NCBI GenBank assembly: GCA_965250245.1
Contig: OZ252296.1
Coordinates: 3,348,001 to 3,412,000, forward strand
Source of the DNA: JABDIP01 sp965250245
GTDB lineage: Bacteria > Pseudomonadota > Alphaproteobacteria > DSM-16000 > Inquilinaceae
Direction of reading: 5' to 3'
DNA: 64,000 bases
In this document: piece by piece, positions 37,619-47,474 of the stretch
Layout: each line of letters opens with the position of its first letter
Numbering within the stretch: the first letter of the stretch is position 1
Made by a program: the position numbers and the translations under genes
The notes under the pieces: model-generated
Seen by the model: only the letters and a program-made list of their open reading frames with translations
The model's database searches: none
Told to the model about the DNA's origin: nothing

Positions 37619-37795
37619 ATGAATGCGCTCCATGGCGTCGCGCTGTTCGTCGCCGCCTATCTTCTGCTGCTGGGCCGCAATGCCTGGAAGCAGGGCGAGC
37701 TGATGCAGTTCCTGCGCGCCCTGGCGATGGTCGCGGGCTTCCTGGCCATGATCGGAGGCGGCGTCTTCGCCTATGGCCGGCTGTTCGGCCCCTGA
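37619..37795 (+). CDS. Small two-segment membrane protein
   Basis: Predicted protein of 58 residues from ATG 37619 with hydrophobic segments at about 5-20 and 34-52 separated by RNAWKQGELMQFLR. No recognised family. It lies beyond the terminator of the His-rich gene and converges on the pentapeptide-repeat gene. The start is uncertain since no clear Shine-Dalgarno sequence is visible. Confidence 0.5.
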   Translation: MNALHGVALFVAAYLLLLGRNAWKQGELMQFLRALAMVAGFLAMIGGGVFAYGRLFGP

Positions 37796-37808
37796 CGCGA
37801 TCCCAACA

Positions 37809-38591
37809 CTAGGACTGGCGCGACGAGCGGACGACGGTCTCGATGGCCGGCGCGGCGCGTGACGGCAGGCTCATGGCCCGGGCATTGGTCAGGCAGGCCT
37901 CGGTCAGGTCGACTTCGCTCAGATCGACATTCGACAGGTCGGCGCCGGTCAGATTGGCGCCCTCCAGCCGGGCGTGGTCAAGCTTGGCGCCGGTCAGGTC
38001 GCAGCCGGACAAATCCGCCCCGCTCAGATCGGAATGGCTGAGATCGACGCCGCTCAAATTGGCCCGCTGGAAGTTCGACGCGGTGAGCCGCGATTCGGTC
38101 ATGATGGCGCCGGTCAGGTTGGACCGGGCAAAGACCGCCCGGTTCAGGTTGGCGTTGCTGAGGTTGGAGCGCGGCCGCATGATCTCGCTGGTGTCGAGCG
38201 CCTCGGGCTTGACCATGGACAGCCCCCGGCTGCCGTCGGAGGTCAGCAACGCCCCCTCGCGGAAATCGGTGTCGGAGAAGTCGGCTCCGGTCAAATCCGC
38301 CTCGAAGAGCTGCACGCCGCGCATGTCGCTGTGGGCCAGCACCGCGTCGGTCAGGATCGCGCCATGGAAGGTGGCGCCGAAGATGTCGCAATGGCTCAGA
38401 TCGGCGCCGGTCAGATCGCAGCCGCCGAGATTGGCGCCGGCGAAGCGCGCATGTTGCAGCTTGGCATTCTTCAAGCTCACGCCGGAAAGATCCTGAAGCC
38501 GGAAATCGGCCGGCCAGGCGCCGCGCCGCTTGGCCAGCCAGTCGGCATGGCGCTGCAGCTCGTCGGCCACATTGAATGATAGCACTGCCAT
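37809..38591 (-). CDS. Pentapeptide repeat protein
   Basis: Protein of 260 residues built mostly of A(D/N)LSx pentapeptides, such as ANLGGCDLTGADLSHCDIFGA, ADLTGADFSDTDF and LSGVDLSHSDLSGADLSGCD. These form a right-handed quadrilateral beta helix. Two blocks (about 33-105 and 140-240) are separated by a less regular stretch. No signal peptide. Some relatives mimic DNA to protect gyrase, but nothing here assigns that role. Confidence 0.85.
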   Translation of the reverse strand: MAVLSFNVADELQRHADWLAKRRGAWPADFRLQDLSGVSLKNAKLQHARFAGANLGGCDLTGADLSHCDIFGATFHGAILTDAVLAHSDMRGVQLFEADLTGADFSDTDFREGALLTSDGSRGLSMVKPEALDTSEIMRPRSNLSNANLNRAVFARSNLTGAIMTESRLTASNFQRANLSGVDLSHSDLSGADLSGCDLTGAKLDHARLEGANLTGADLSNVDLSEVDLTEACLTNARAMSLPSRAAPAIETVVRSSRQS

Positions 38592-38976
38592 AGGCCGCGG
38601 CGGGATTTCAGCCTAAAGTTTAATCTCAATTCGTTCTATCGACCGGGGATTACCCATTCCCTAATCGGGCAATACCCGGAACATGCCGGTAAAAGGCCAC
38701 CGGGACCCTTCGTATTCAAATATTTCGGGGGGCAATTCGAGGATCGAGACGAGGACACAGCGGTCTTGAACATCGGAGTGCAGGCGGAGGTCGATGTCCA
38801 AGTCCGCTATGTGTGTCCCAACGCCCGCCATCAGCGGACGACGGGGTTTTCGCGCGACGCGGCCCCCGTCGCAGTGACTGGAATCACAAAGCGGAATTTC
38901 TTGCGGCGATTTTCGTGATCGGACGTTGAAGACGGCACGGGGGGCGCCCTCCCCCGGCTCCGCCGGATCCCTGCGC
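38592..38976. other. Intergenic region upstream of the pentapeptide-repeat gene
   Basis: 385 bases between the start of the pentapeptide gene and the end of the LysR gene, with GC lower than average. The left part (38600-38740) should hold the promoter of the pentapeptide gene. A TTG-initiated frame of about 50 codons at 38766-38918 is the only open stretch and is not convincing. Confidence 0.5.
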
Positions 38977-39867
38977 CTAAACCAGGGTGACGCCGTCCTT
39001 CAGCCCGGCCTTCACGGCGTGCTTCATGAAATCCCGGACGACCGGTGTCTGGTAGGCCTCCCTGGAGGCGACGAGCCAGATCGGCATCGACATCTCCGGG
39101 CTCGAGAAGCAGCAGATCAGGTCCGGGACGGCCTCGCCCTCGACCATGGGAAGCGGCGCCAGGGCGGTGCCGGCCGAAAGCGACCCGGCGATCGTCGTCA
39201 CGGAGTTGTAGGTCGCGACGATCTGTCCGGGCTCGATCTGCGTCTTGAAGAAGCGCAACAGGGCCGTCGGGCCGGCGATCTCGTCGGAATAGAAATGCAG
39301 CGGGCGGCCCCTGAGGTCATCGAACGATTGCGGCATTCCGTGGTCGCGGACATAGCGCCTGTGGCAATAGACGCCCCAGGTCGCCATGCCGAACTTGCGC
39401 GCCACCAGCGTATCGCCGGCAATCTCATCGGAGGCGCGAAAGGCGACCTCGGCCTCGCCCGCTTCCAGGGACACCCGGTGCGAAGAGGAATCGATCTCGA
39501 AGCTCACTCCGGGGTTCTTCTCCCGGTAGCTGATGGTGATCGGGACGACCCACCGTTCGATCGTCGACGGCGCGGCGGAGATGCGGATCGTCCCACCCGT
39601 CATCCGTTTCAGGGTCTCGGCGCGCAGGTGCACGCTTTCGGCGGAGGCCTGCATATGCCCGGCCACATCGACCATGGCGGCCCCCATGGCGGTCAGCGTG
39701 TAGCCGCGGGTATCGCGCTCGAACAATTCCAGCCCCAGGGCGTGCTCCAGGGCCTGGATGCGCCGGCTGACCGTGGTCTGGTTCATCCCGAGCACCTTCG
39801 ACGCGGCCAGGGTCGACCCTTCCCGCGCGACGGCGAGAAAGACCCGGATGTCCCCCCACTCGAACAT
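38977..39867 (-). CDS. LysR family transcriptional regulator
   Basis: LysR-type regulator of 296 residues with an N-terminal winged helix (about 3-62: VFLAVAREGSTLAASKVLGMNQTTVSRRIQALE in part) and a periplasmic-binding-like effector domain. It is divergent from the sulfotransferase gene with a 127-base shared upstream region, so it probably controls that gene. Confidence 0.9.
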   Translation of the reverse strand: MFEWGDIRVFLAVAREGSTLAASKVLGMNQTTVSRRIQALEHALGLELFERDTRGYTLTAMGAAMVDVAGHMQASAESVHLRAETLKRMTGGTIRISAAPSTIERWVVPITISYREKNPGVSFEIDSSSHRVSLEAGEAEVAFRASDEIAGDTLVARKFGMATWGVYCHRRYVRDHGMPQSFDDLRGRPLHFYSDEIAGPTALLRFFKTQIEPGQIVATYNSVTTIAGSLSAGTALAPLPMVEGEAVPDLICCFSSPEMSMPIWLVASREAYQTPVVRDFMKHAVKAGLKDGVTLV

Positions 39868-39994
39868 CTGTGCTCCAAGCGGCCGAGGCGGCCTGCAAAA
39901 ACGCAGAGCCGCTCCTCACCAAAGCGGATACCAAAAAAGTTGAGCGACGGCGAGCATCATCCCGCAACCAAACTTCCGATCAAGGAGGCCCGCC

Positions 39995-40876
39995 ATGCCG
40001 CTCATGCCGACAAAGTCCCGCGAGATCCACAACCATCACCTGGATTCGACCATCTGGAACGACTTCGTCGTCCGTGACGACGACATCGTCATCGCCACCT
40101 ATGCCAAATCGGGCACCACCTGGATGCAGCAGATCATCAGCCAGTTGATCTTCAATGGCCGGGAAGGGCTGCCGGTGGCGGAGATGTCGCCCTGGCTGGA
40201 CCTGCGCGTGCCGCCCAAGGAGGTCAAGCTGGCCGAGCTGGAACGCCAGACCCACCGCCGGTTCGTGAAGACCCATCTTCCCGTCGACGCCCTGACCTTT
40301 TCCGAACAGGCCCGGTACATCTATATCGGCCGCGACGGCCGCGACGTGATGTGGTCCATGTACAACCACCACGCCAACGCCAACGACCTCTGGTACCAGG
40401 TCGTCAACGACACGCCGGGCCGCGTCGGGCCGCCGATCGGCAAGCCGCCGGCCGACGCCGCGACCTATTTCGAGGACTGGCTGGAGAAGGACGGCTACCC
40501 GCTCTGGTCCTTCTGGGAGAACGTGCGGTCCTGGTGGGCGATCCGCGACCTGCCGAACGTCATGCTGGTGCACTTCGCCGACCTCAAGGCCGATCTGGCC
40601 CGCGAGGTCCGGCGCATCGCCGACTTCCTGGACATCGACCCGGGCGACGCCTGGGACGACATCCTGCACCACTGCAGCTTCGCCTATATGAAAACCAACG
40701 CCGCCCAGACCGTGCCCATGGGCGGCGCCTTCTGGAACGGCGGCGCACAGACCTTCATCAACAAGGGCACCAACGGACGCTGGGCCGACGAATTGAGCCC
40801 GGAGGTGTCCGGCGCCTATGAAGCCAGGGCCGTCGCCGAACTGGGGACGGACTGCGCCTCGTGGCTGAAAGGCTGA
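39995..40876 (+). CDS. PAPS-dependent sulfotransferase
   Basis: Sulfotransferase_1 family protein of 293 residues. The 5'-phosphosulfate loop is YAKSGTTWMQQII (about 37-49), the 3'-phosphate region is YIYIGRDGRDVMWSMYNH and the catalytic His is likely that of FVKTHLPVDAL. KTNAAQTVPMGGAFWNGGAQTFINKGTNGRW matches the C-terminal PAPS-binding region of cytosolic-type enzymes. The acceptor is unknown. Expression probably depends on the divergent LysR gene. Confidence 0.88.
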   Translation: MPLMPTKSREIHNHHLDSTIWNDFVVRDDDIVIATYAKSGTTWMQQIISQLIFNGREGLPVAEMSPWLDLRVPPKEVKLAELERQTHRRFVKTHLPVDALTFSEQARYIYIGRDGRDVMWSMYNHHANANDLWYQVVNDTPGRVGPPIGKPPADAATYFEDWLEKDGYPLWSFWENVRSWWAIRDLPNVMLVHFADLKADLAREVRRIADFLDIDPGDAWDDILHHCSFAYMKTNAAQTVPMGGAFWNGGAQTFINKGTNGRWADELSPEVSGAYEARAVAELGTDCASWLKG

Positions 40877-41224
40877 TCGATGCAAGAGCGGCGCGGCGGC
40901 GGAAATGTTCCTCCGCCGTGCCGCTTTTCCGGCTTGAACTTTAGATCAATACCACTCCATTGTATCCGAGATCATAAAGCCGTCTGAAAGTATTGAGATT
41001 TGGCTTGCGACAAATGCGCATACCGCCAAAAATACCATCAGGAACCTCTACTTATTACTCGAAAGACGGCAAACTCTGGGGCCGTTATGTTCATCCCTAG
41101 TGTGGCGGTTCGATCCCACTAGCAGACTTACTCTGGATAACGCTGCAAGCATCCTTTGAAGGGTTGCTCTGAAGTCTGTCAGAGCGGTCTGGACGCCATA
41201 TGAGGCGCAACATAGGGTTTGTCT
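40877..41224. other. AT-richer intergenic region before the restriction-modification gene
   Basis: 348 bases. The first 50 hold the sulfotransferase terminator. The rest (40930-41224) is clearly less GC-rich than the genome and contains no convincing frame. It should carry the promoter of the gene at 41225. No att-like direct repeat was found by eye. Confidence 0.55.
40887..40928 (+). terminator. Rho-independent terminator after the sulfotransferase gene
   Basis: AGCGGCGCGGCGG (40887-40899) pairs with CCGCCGTGCCGCT (40913-40925) with one wobble pair, followed by TTTT. Confidence 0.8.
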
Positions 41225-44200
41225 ATGGGGCAAGCTGATTCAAGCGCTGGAAGCAGATTGGAAGCCTTCATCGAAGAGGCGAAAGCGTCTGGCGGGTCGG
41301 AGCTTGCGAATTACCAGCTCTTCGTGGAACGGCTCTGCGGCCATCTCAACCTGCCCGGCCCCGACCTCGCGCAGGAAGCCAATGAGCGGAATGACTATGT
41401 CTTCGAGCGCCGCGTCGACTTCAAGCACGGCGATGGGACGACCACGGCGGGGCGCATAGACTGCTACAAGCGCGGTTGTTTCATCCTTGAAGCCAAGCAA
41501 TCGGCGAAGCGGCAGGCGAAGAAGCCTGATGCCGACCAGTTAGCGTTGCTGCCGGAAGATGCTGCTCAGCCGAAACTTGGGCATGCCAAGCGGGGCACGG
41601 GCGGCTGGGACCGCATTATGCGAGCCGCCAAGAAACAGGCAGAAGACTACGCCCGCGCATTGCCTGTTGAGCACGGCTATCCGCCGTTCCTGCTCATCGT
41701 CGATGTGGGGCACGTCATTGAGGTCTTTGCCGATTTCTCGGGGCAAGGGAAGAACTACACCCACTTCCCAGACAGGAACGCCTACCGTATCGGCATGGAT
41801 GATCTACTGGACGAGGAGGTGCAACTACTCCTCCGAGCCATCTGGATCGATCCCCATTCCCTCGACCCAGCGAAGAAGTCCGCCGAAGTCACGCGCGATA
41901 TTGCCGAACGGCTGGCGCTCATCGCCAAACGGCTGGAGGGAAAGCACGATCCAAAGGATGTGGCCGAATTCCTTATGCGCTGCCTCTTCACCATGTTCGC
42001 CGAGGACGTGGAACTGATCCCAAAGGATGCCTTTGTGGAGCTTCTGGAGCAGCTCAAGGAGAAGCCGGAGACCTTCGTACCAGCATTGGAGCATCTCTGG
42101 TCAGTTATGGACCAGGGCGGCTACGAACCGCGCATGAACGAGGTGCTGAAGCGTTTCAACGGCGCTTTGTTTAAGAGCCGCAAAGCACTGCCGCTCGACC
42201 CGGAAGGTATCCACGAACTCCTTGTCGCCGCCAAGCGCGACTGGCGGGATGTGGAGCCCGCCATTTTCGGCACCCTGTTGGAGCGCGCTCTGGATGAGCG
42301 CGAGCGCTCAAAGCTCGGCGCCCACTACACGCCCCGCGCCTACGTGGAGCGGCTAGTGATCCCCACCATCATCGAACCCCTGCGCGAAGACTGGGAAGAT
42401 GTGCAGGCCCGCGTACAGGACTTGCTGGAGACGGGCAACGACCGTGAAGCGCTCCGGGCCGTGCTCCGCTTCCACCGTAAGCTTAGCTCCACACGGGTGC
42501 TCGATCCCGCCTGCGGCACGGGCAACTTCCTCTATGTGTCGTTAGAGCTCATGAAGCGGCTGGAAGGAGAGGTGCTAGAGACCATTGCGGAGCTGGGCGG
42601 ACAGCCTGACCGCTATCAAGACTATCCGGACGAGGCCGGCCGCGATCTCGTGGGCCAGAAGCTCGCGCGCACGGGCGGGCGCTTCTCCGTTGATCCCCAT
42701 CAGTTCTATGGCCTTGAGATCAATCCTCGGGCGGTGCCCATCGCCGATCTGGTCCTGTGGATCGGTTTTCTGAAATGGCAGCTGCGCACTGGCGGCCGCG
42801 ACGCAATCACCGAACCCGTGCTCGACGCCTACGGCACCATCCGCGAGCAGGACGCAATACTCGCCTATGATGCCTGCGAGCTGCAGCGCGATGAGACCGG
42901 CAAGCCGCTATCGCGCTGGGATGGGGTGACGAAGAAGCTACATCCCATCACCGGTGACGAGGCCCCCGACCCGGAGGCCCGCGTCCCGCTCTACATCTAC
43001 GAAAACCCGCGCATCGCCGAGTGGCCGGAAGTGGAATACATCGTCGGCAACCCGCCATTCATCGGCGGCAAGGACATGCGGGCTGAACTAGGCGACGGCT
43101 ATGCTGAAGCCTGCTGGAAGGCCCGGCCGCATGTGCCTGGCGGGGCGGACTTCGTCATGCACTTCTGGGACGAGGCCGCCCGCCGCCTGGCGCGGAAGAA
43201 CACTAAGAGAGAACCTAACCGACTTCAGCAGTTTGGACTGATATCCACCAACTCAGCTTCTCAGACACTGTCTCGTCGAGTAATTGAACACGCATTCGGT
43301 CTGTCGGAAGATTTGGGTATCGTGTTTGCAGTACCTGATCACCCCTGGCTGAAGTCTTCTGACAAGGCGTCTGTCCGAATCTCCATGACAGTGGTAGGTC
43401 GCGGTGTGTCGTCCGGGACTCTTTCGGAGGTGATTTCGGAGCAAGGACTCAACACTGATTCTCCAAGAGTTGAGCTTAGTTCACGGGAAGGACGAATTAA
43501 CTCGCGGCTCAAGATCGGAACAGATCTATCTCTTGCCAGGTCTCAATTTGCCAATGCGGATTTGGGCATTAAGGGATTCATGCCCTATGGGCGGGGCTTC
43601 ATGATTTCGCGGCATCTAGCGGAAGGACTCATCAGCGAAGATCCGGACCTCGGCCGCATGCACATCAGAAACTATCTGAACGGGCGAGACCTAAACCAAC
43701 GAAGCAGGGATATGTTTGTAATCGACCTTCATGGCATGGATATCGATGCCGTTCGTGAACGCCTGCCCAAGACGTTTCAGCACCTCTTGAACAATGTGAA
43801 GCCCGAAAGAGACCAGAACCCGATGCACTATCGGCGAGAAAACTGGTGGCTCTTCGGGAGGCCTGGAACGCAGTTGCGCTCTGCACTTGAAGCGTTAGAT
43901 CGCTACATCGGAACTACTGAAACTAGCCGTCACAGGCTGTTTCAATTCATATCAGCTCGTACTCTGCCAGATCAGAAGATTCGCGTGGTTGCCACTGCGT
44001 GTTCGTGGGTTTTAGCCATAGTCTCATCTCGAATCCATTTCGTTTTCGCAATGGCAAAAGGAGGCTGGCAAGGTGCGGGAAACGACCCCGTTTACAGCCA
44101 TACAACATGCTTTGATCCGTTTCCCTTCCCAGATCGCAGTGGCTATCCGGGAACCCATAACAGCCAGCAACTGGCCAACCACGCTGAACACCTCGACGCT

Positions 44201-44896
44201 TTCCGAAAGGAGCGGCTCGCTGAGCATGAGTTCCTTACCATGACCGGCATGTACAATGTGCTGGAGCGTTTGCGGGAGTTGGAGAATGGCTGCGAAGTTC
44301 CGCCCCTTTCCGATGCGGAGCGCGATATCCACGACCCCGGGCTAATCTCGGTGCTGAAGGACATTCACGACGAGGTCGACCGGGCCACCTTCGCCGCCTA
44401 TGGCTGGGAGGACTTAGGACAGCGCCTAGTCGGCAAGCCTGGCGCTACCATGCCGTCGCCGCACAAGTCCGAAGACCAGGAGGCCGCCGAGGAGGAACTC
44501 CTCTCCCGCCTTGTTAATCTGAATTTGGAGCGCCAGGCTGAGGAGAAGCAGGGCCTCGTGCGCTGGCTGCGCCCCGACTACCAGATCCCCAAACTGGGCC
44601 ACAAGGTGCCCAAGCCCGCCGAGGGCGAGCAGATTGAGGCCGAACTCTCCCTCCTGCCCGAAGCCGACAAACCCAAGTGGCCCGCAGACGGCCTCGACCA
44701 GATCCGCGTCGTCCGCGACGTCCTCACCCGCGCGCCCGCACCGGCTCTGCCCGACGAAATCGCCGCCAGCTTCGACGGCCGTAACACCGCCAAACGCAAA
44801 GCCCGCATCGCCCAGGTCCTGGAAACCCTGGTCGCCACCGGCGCCGCCCGCACCGGCCACCTGGAAGGCGAAACACGCTACTTCCTGCCGAGGTAG
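41225..44896 (+). CDS. Type IIG/IIL-like restriction-modification fusion (MmeI-like)
   Basis: Single polypeptide of 1223 residues from ATG 41225 (TTG 41219 possible). N-terminal PD-(D/E)xK-like nuclease motif: D79 in GRIDCYKRG and E89-A-K91 in FILEAKQS. Helical linker, then an adenine-methyltransferase domain with motif I DPACGTGNFLYVSLE (about 428) and motif IV GNPPFIGGKD (about 608). A target-recognition region follows (about 660-980, ending TTCFDPFPFPDR), then a C-terminal helical and winged-helix extension. MmeI-like enzymes cut and modify with one recognition domain. The recognition part (about 43200-44160) is noticeably less GC-rich than the ends. No partner genes. Nuclease activity is inferred from the motif only; a methyltransferase alone is possible. 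Confidence 0.85.
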   Translation: MGQADSSAGSRLEAFIEEAKASGGSELANYQLFVERLCGHLNLPGPDLAQEANERNDYVFERRVDFKHGDGTTTAGRIDCYKRGCFILEAKQSAKRQAKKPDADQLALLPEDAAQPKLGHAKRGTGGWDRIMRAAKKQAEDYARALPVEHGYPPFLLIVDVGHVIEVFADFSGQGKNYTHFPDRNAYRIGMDDLLDEEVQLLLRAIWIDPHSLDPAKKSAEVTRDIAERLALIAKRLEGKHDPKDVAEFLMRCLFTMFAEDVELIPKDAFVELLEQLKEKPETFVPALEHLWSVMDQGGYEPRMNEVLKRFNGALFKSRKALPLDPEGIHELLVAAKRDWRDVEPAIFGTLLERALDERERSKLGAHYTPRAYVERLVIPTIIEPLREDWEDVQARVQDLLETGNDREALRAVLRFHRKLSSTRVLDPACGTGNFLYVSLELMKRLEGEVLETIAELGGQPDRYQDYPDEAGRDLVGQKLARTGGRFSVDPHQFYGLEINPRAVPIADLVLWIGFLKWQLRTGGRDAITEPVLDAYGTIREQDAILAYDACELQRDETGKPLSRWDGVTKKLHPITGDEAPDPEARVPLYIYENPRIAEWPEVEYIVGNPPFIGGKDMRAELGDGYAEACWKARPHVPGGADFVMHFWDEAARRLARKNTKREPNRLQQFGLISTNSASQTLSRRVIEHAFGLSEDLGIVFAVPDHPWLKSSDKASVRISMTVVGRGVSSGTLSEVISEQGLNTDSPRVELSSREGRINSRLKIGTDLSLARSQFANADLGIKGFMPYGRGFMISRHLAEGLISEDPDLGRMHIRNYLNGRDLNQRSRDMFVIDLHGMDIDAVRERLPKTFQHLLNNVKPERDQNPMHYRRENWWLFGRPGTQLRSALEALDRYIGTTETSRHRLFQFISARTLPDQKIRVVATACSWVLAIVSSRIHFVFAMAKGGWQGAGNDPVYSHTTCFDPFPFPDRSGYPGTHNSQQLANHAEHLDAFRKERLAEHEFLTMTGMYNVLERLRELENGCEVPPLSDAERDIHDPGLISVLKDIHDEVDRATFAAYGWEDLGQRLVGKPGATMPSPHKSEDQEAAEEELLSRLVNLNLERQAEEKQGLVRWLRPDYQIPKLGHKVPKPAEGEQIEAELSLLPEADKPKWPADGLDQIRVVRDVLTRAPAPALPDEIAASFDGRNTAKRKARIAQVLETLVATGAARTGHLEGETRYFLPR

Positions 44897-44974
44897 GTGA
44901 ACCTGTCAAGTATCAGCAGATTGGGCGGCAAGCCGCGCTCTTGAAAGTTCCGGGCAAACCCTTGAACGATCCGG

Positions 44975-44998
44975 GCGGGCGGCACCGTGGCCGCCCGC
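44975..44998. terminator. Hairpin between the restriction-modification gene and guaA
   Basis: Perfect 9-bp stem GCGGGCGGC (44975-44983) and GCCGCCCGC (44990-44998) with loop ACCGTG. No T-run follows on either strand, so termination is only possible. Confidence 0.4.
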
Positions 44999-45058
44999 TT
45001 GAGATCGAAGACATCGCGATGAAGTCAGGGGGTTAGCGGACGACGTCGGCGCGCCATC

Positions 45059-46621
<1,563 letters not shown>

Positions 46622-46850
46622 CGGCCCTCAGCGGTTCGGCCGGCGATCCCGGCGAATCGGACGGTGGGTGTGGGTTTATGGCAACAGGCGCGGATTCACT
46701 ATCGAATTCTCCGCATGGCCGCTGCCCGCCTGGCGCGCATCTGGCGGCGGCGCAACCCAGCCGCGTGGTCGTTCACCGTTCGCTAACCTTTCGGCGGCAG
46801 GGTTCGGGCCTGCGTGACAGCCAGTCACGTCGTATATCACGGAGGACACG

Positions 46851-47027
46851 ATGGCCAACCGGATCAAGGGAGTCGTCCTGGCTCTCGGCATGGCTGCCTT
46901 TCTCGGCGCGTGCGACACCGTCGGCGACGCCGCGGACGCCACCTGGGAGTGGACGACCGACGCCGCTTCGGCGACTGCCGACTTTGTCACCTCGCCGTTC
47001 AGCGACGACGACGAGATGTCCGAGTAA
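46851..47027 (+). CDS. Small entericidin-like lipoprotein, copy 1
   Basis: Predicted lipoprotein of 58 residues (ATG 46851, preceded by GGAGG). The signal peptide ends in the lipobox FLGAC at residue 21, followed by DTVGDAADATWEW, a middle region, DFVTSPF and an acidic tail DDDEMSE. It shares this layout with the gene at 47226. Such tiny lipoproteins resemble entericidins in size only; no family is firmly assigned. Confidence 0.65.
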   Translation: MANRIKGVVLALGMAAFLGACDTVGDAADATWEWTTDAASATADFVTSPFSDDDEMSE

Positions 47028-47035
47028 CGAGCGAC

Positions 47036-47125
47036 GGAGGGCGGGCGCCGGGCTTCCGGCGCGACGCCTCGCCCTCCGCTCTCTCTGCCCGTTCGAGAGC
47101 CGGCCGACCGCCAACGGCCGGCTTT
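47036..47125 (+). terminator. Tandem hairpins after the first small lipoprotein
   Basis: Hairpin 1: GGAGGGCG (47036-47043) with CGCCCTCC (47070-47077), and an inner stem GCGCCGG with CCGGCGC. Hairpin 2: GCCGGCCG (47099-47106) with CGGCCGGC (47115-47122) followed by TTTG. Weak T-run. Confidence 0.45.
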
Positions 47126-47225
47126 GTCATGTCCGGACGCCGCCCAGGGCGTTCACGCTTCCCTAAGGTTTGCCCCCCACGATCCAGCGTGGCGGCGTGC
47201 GACACGCCGCACAGCATTGGAGGGC

Positions 47226-47441
47226 ATGATGGGCAAAGGCTTTCTTCATGGGGGCCGGATCGCGGTCCTCGCCGTGATGGTCGCGCTGTTGAGCGGCTGC
47301 GGCACGGTGATCAGCGCCGCCGGCACCGCCGTCAGCACCACCGTCGACCTTGCCACCGACGCGGTCGTGACCGGCGCCGACCTGGTCGCCACCCCATTCC
47401 AGGGCGGCAACGACGAAGAGGTCGTCGAGCCGACCGAGTAG
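47226..47441 (+). CDS. Small lipoprotein, copy 2
   Basis: Predicted lipoprotein of 71 residues from ATG 47226 (ATG 47229 possible), preceded by GGAGGG. The signal peptide ends in the lipobox LLSGC, then GTVISAAGTAVSTTVDLATD, ADLVATPF and an acidic tail (NDEEVVEPTE). The layout C-x-T-V, Ala/Thr-rich helix, (V)xxPF, acidic end matches the gene at 46851, so the two look like a diverged tandem pair. Confidence 0.7.
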   Translation: MMGKGFLHGGRIAVLAVMVALLSGCGTVISAAGTAVSTTVDLATDAVVTGADLVATPFQGGNDEEVVEPTE

Positions 47442-47474
47442 GTTTCCGGGAGGGCGGCCGGACCCATCGGCCGG

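Noticed and set aside
38766..38918. TTG-initiated frame of about 50 codons.
   Set aside because: No Shine-Dalgarno, unusual start and no recognisable sequence pattern.
41225..44896. Possible DISARM or BREX methylase.
   Set aside because: No DrmA/B/C, BrxC or PglZ-like genes are adjacent; the nuclease-methylase fusion stands alone.
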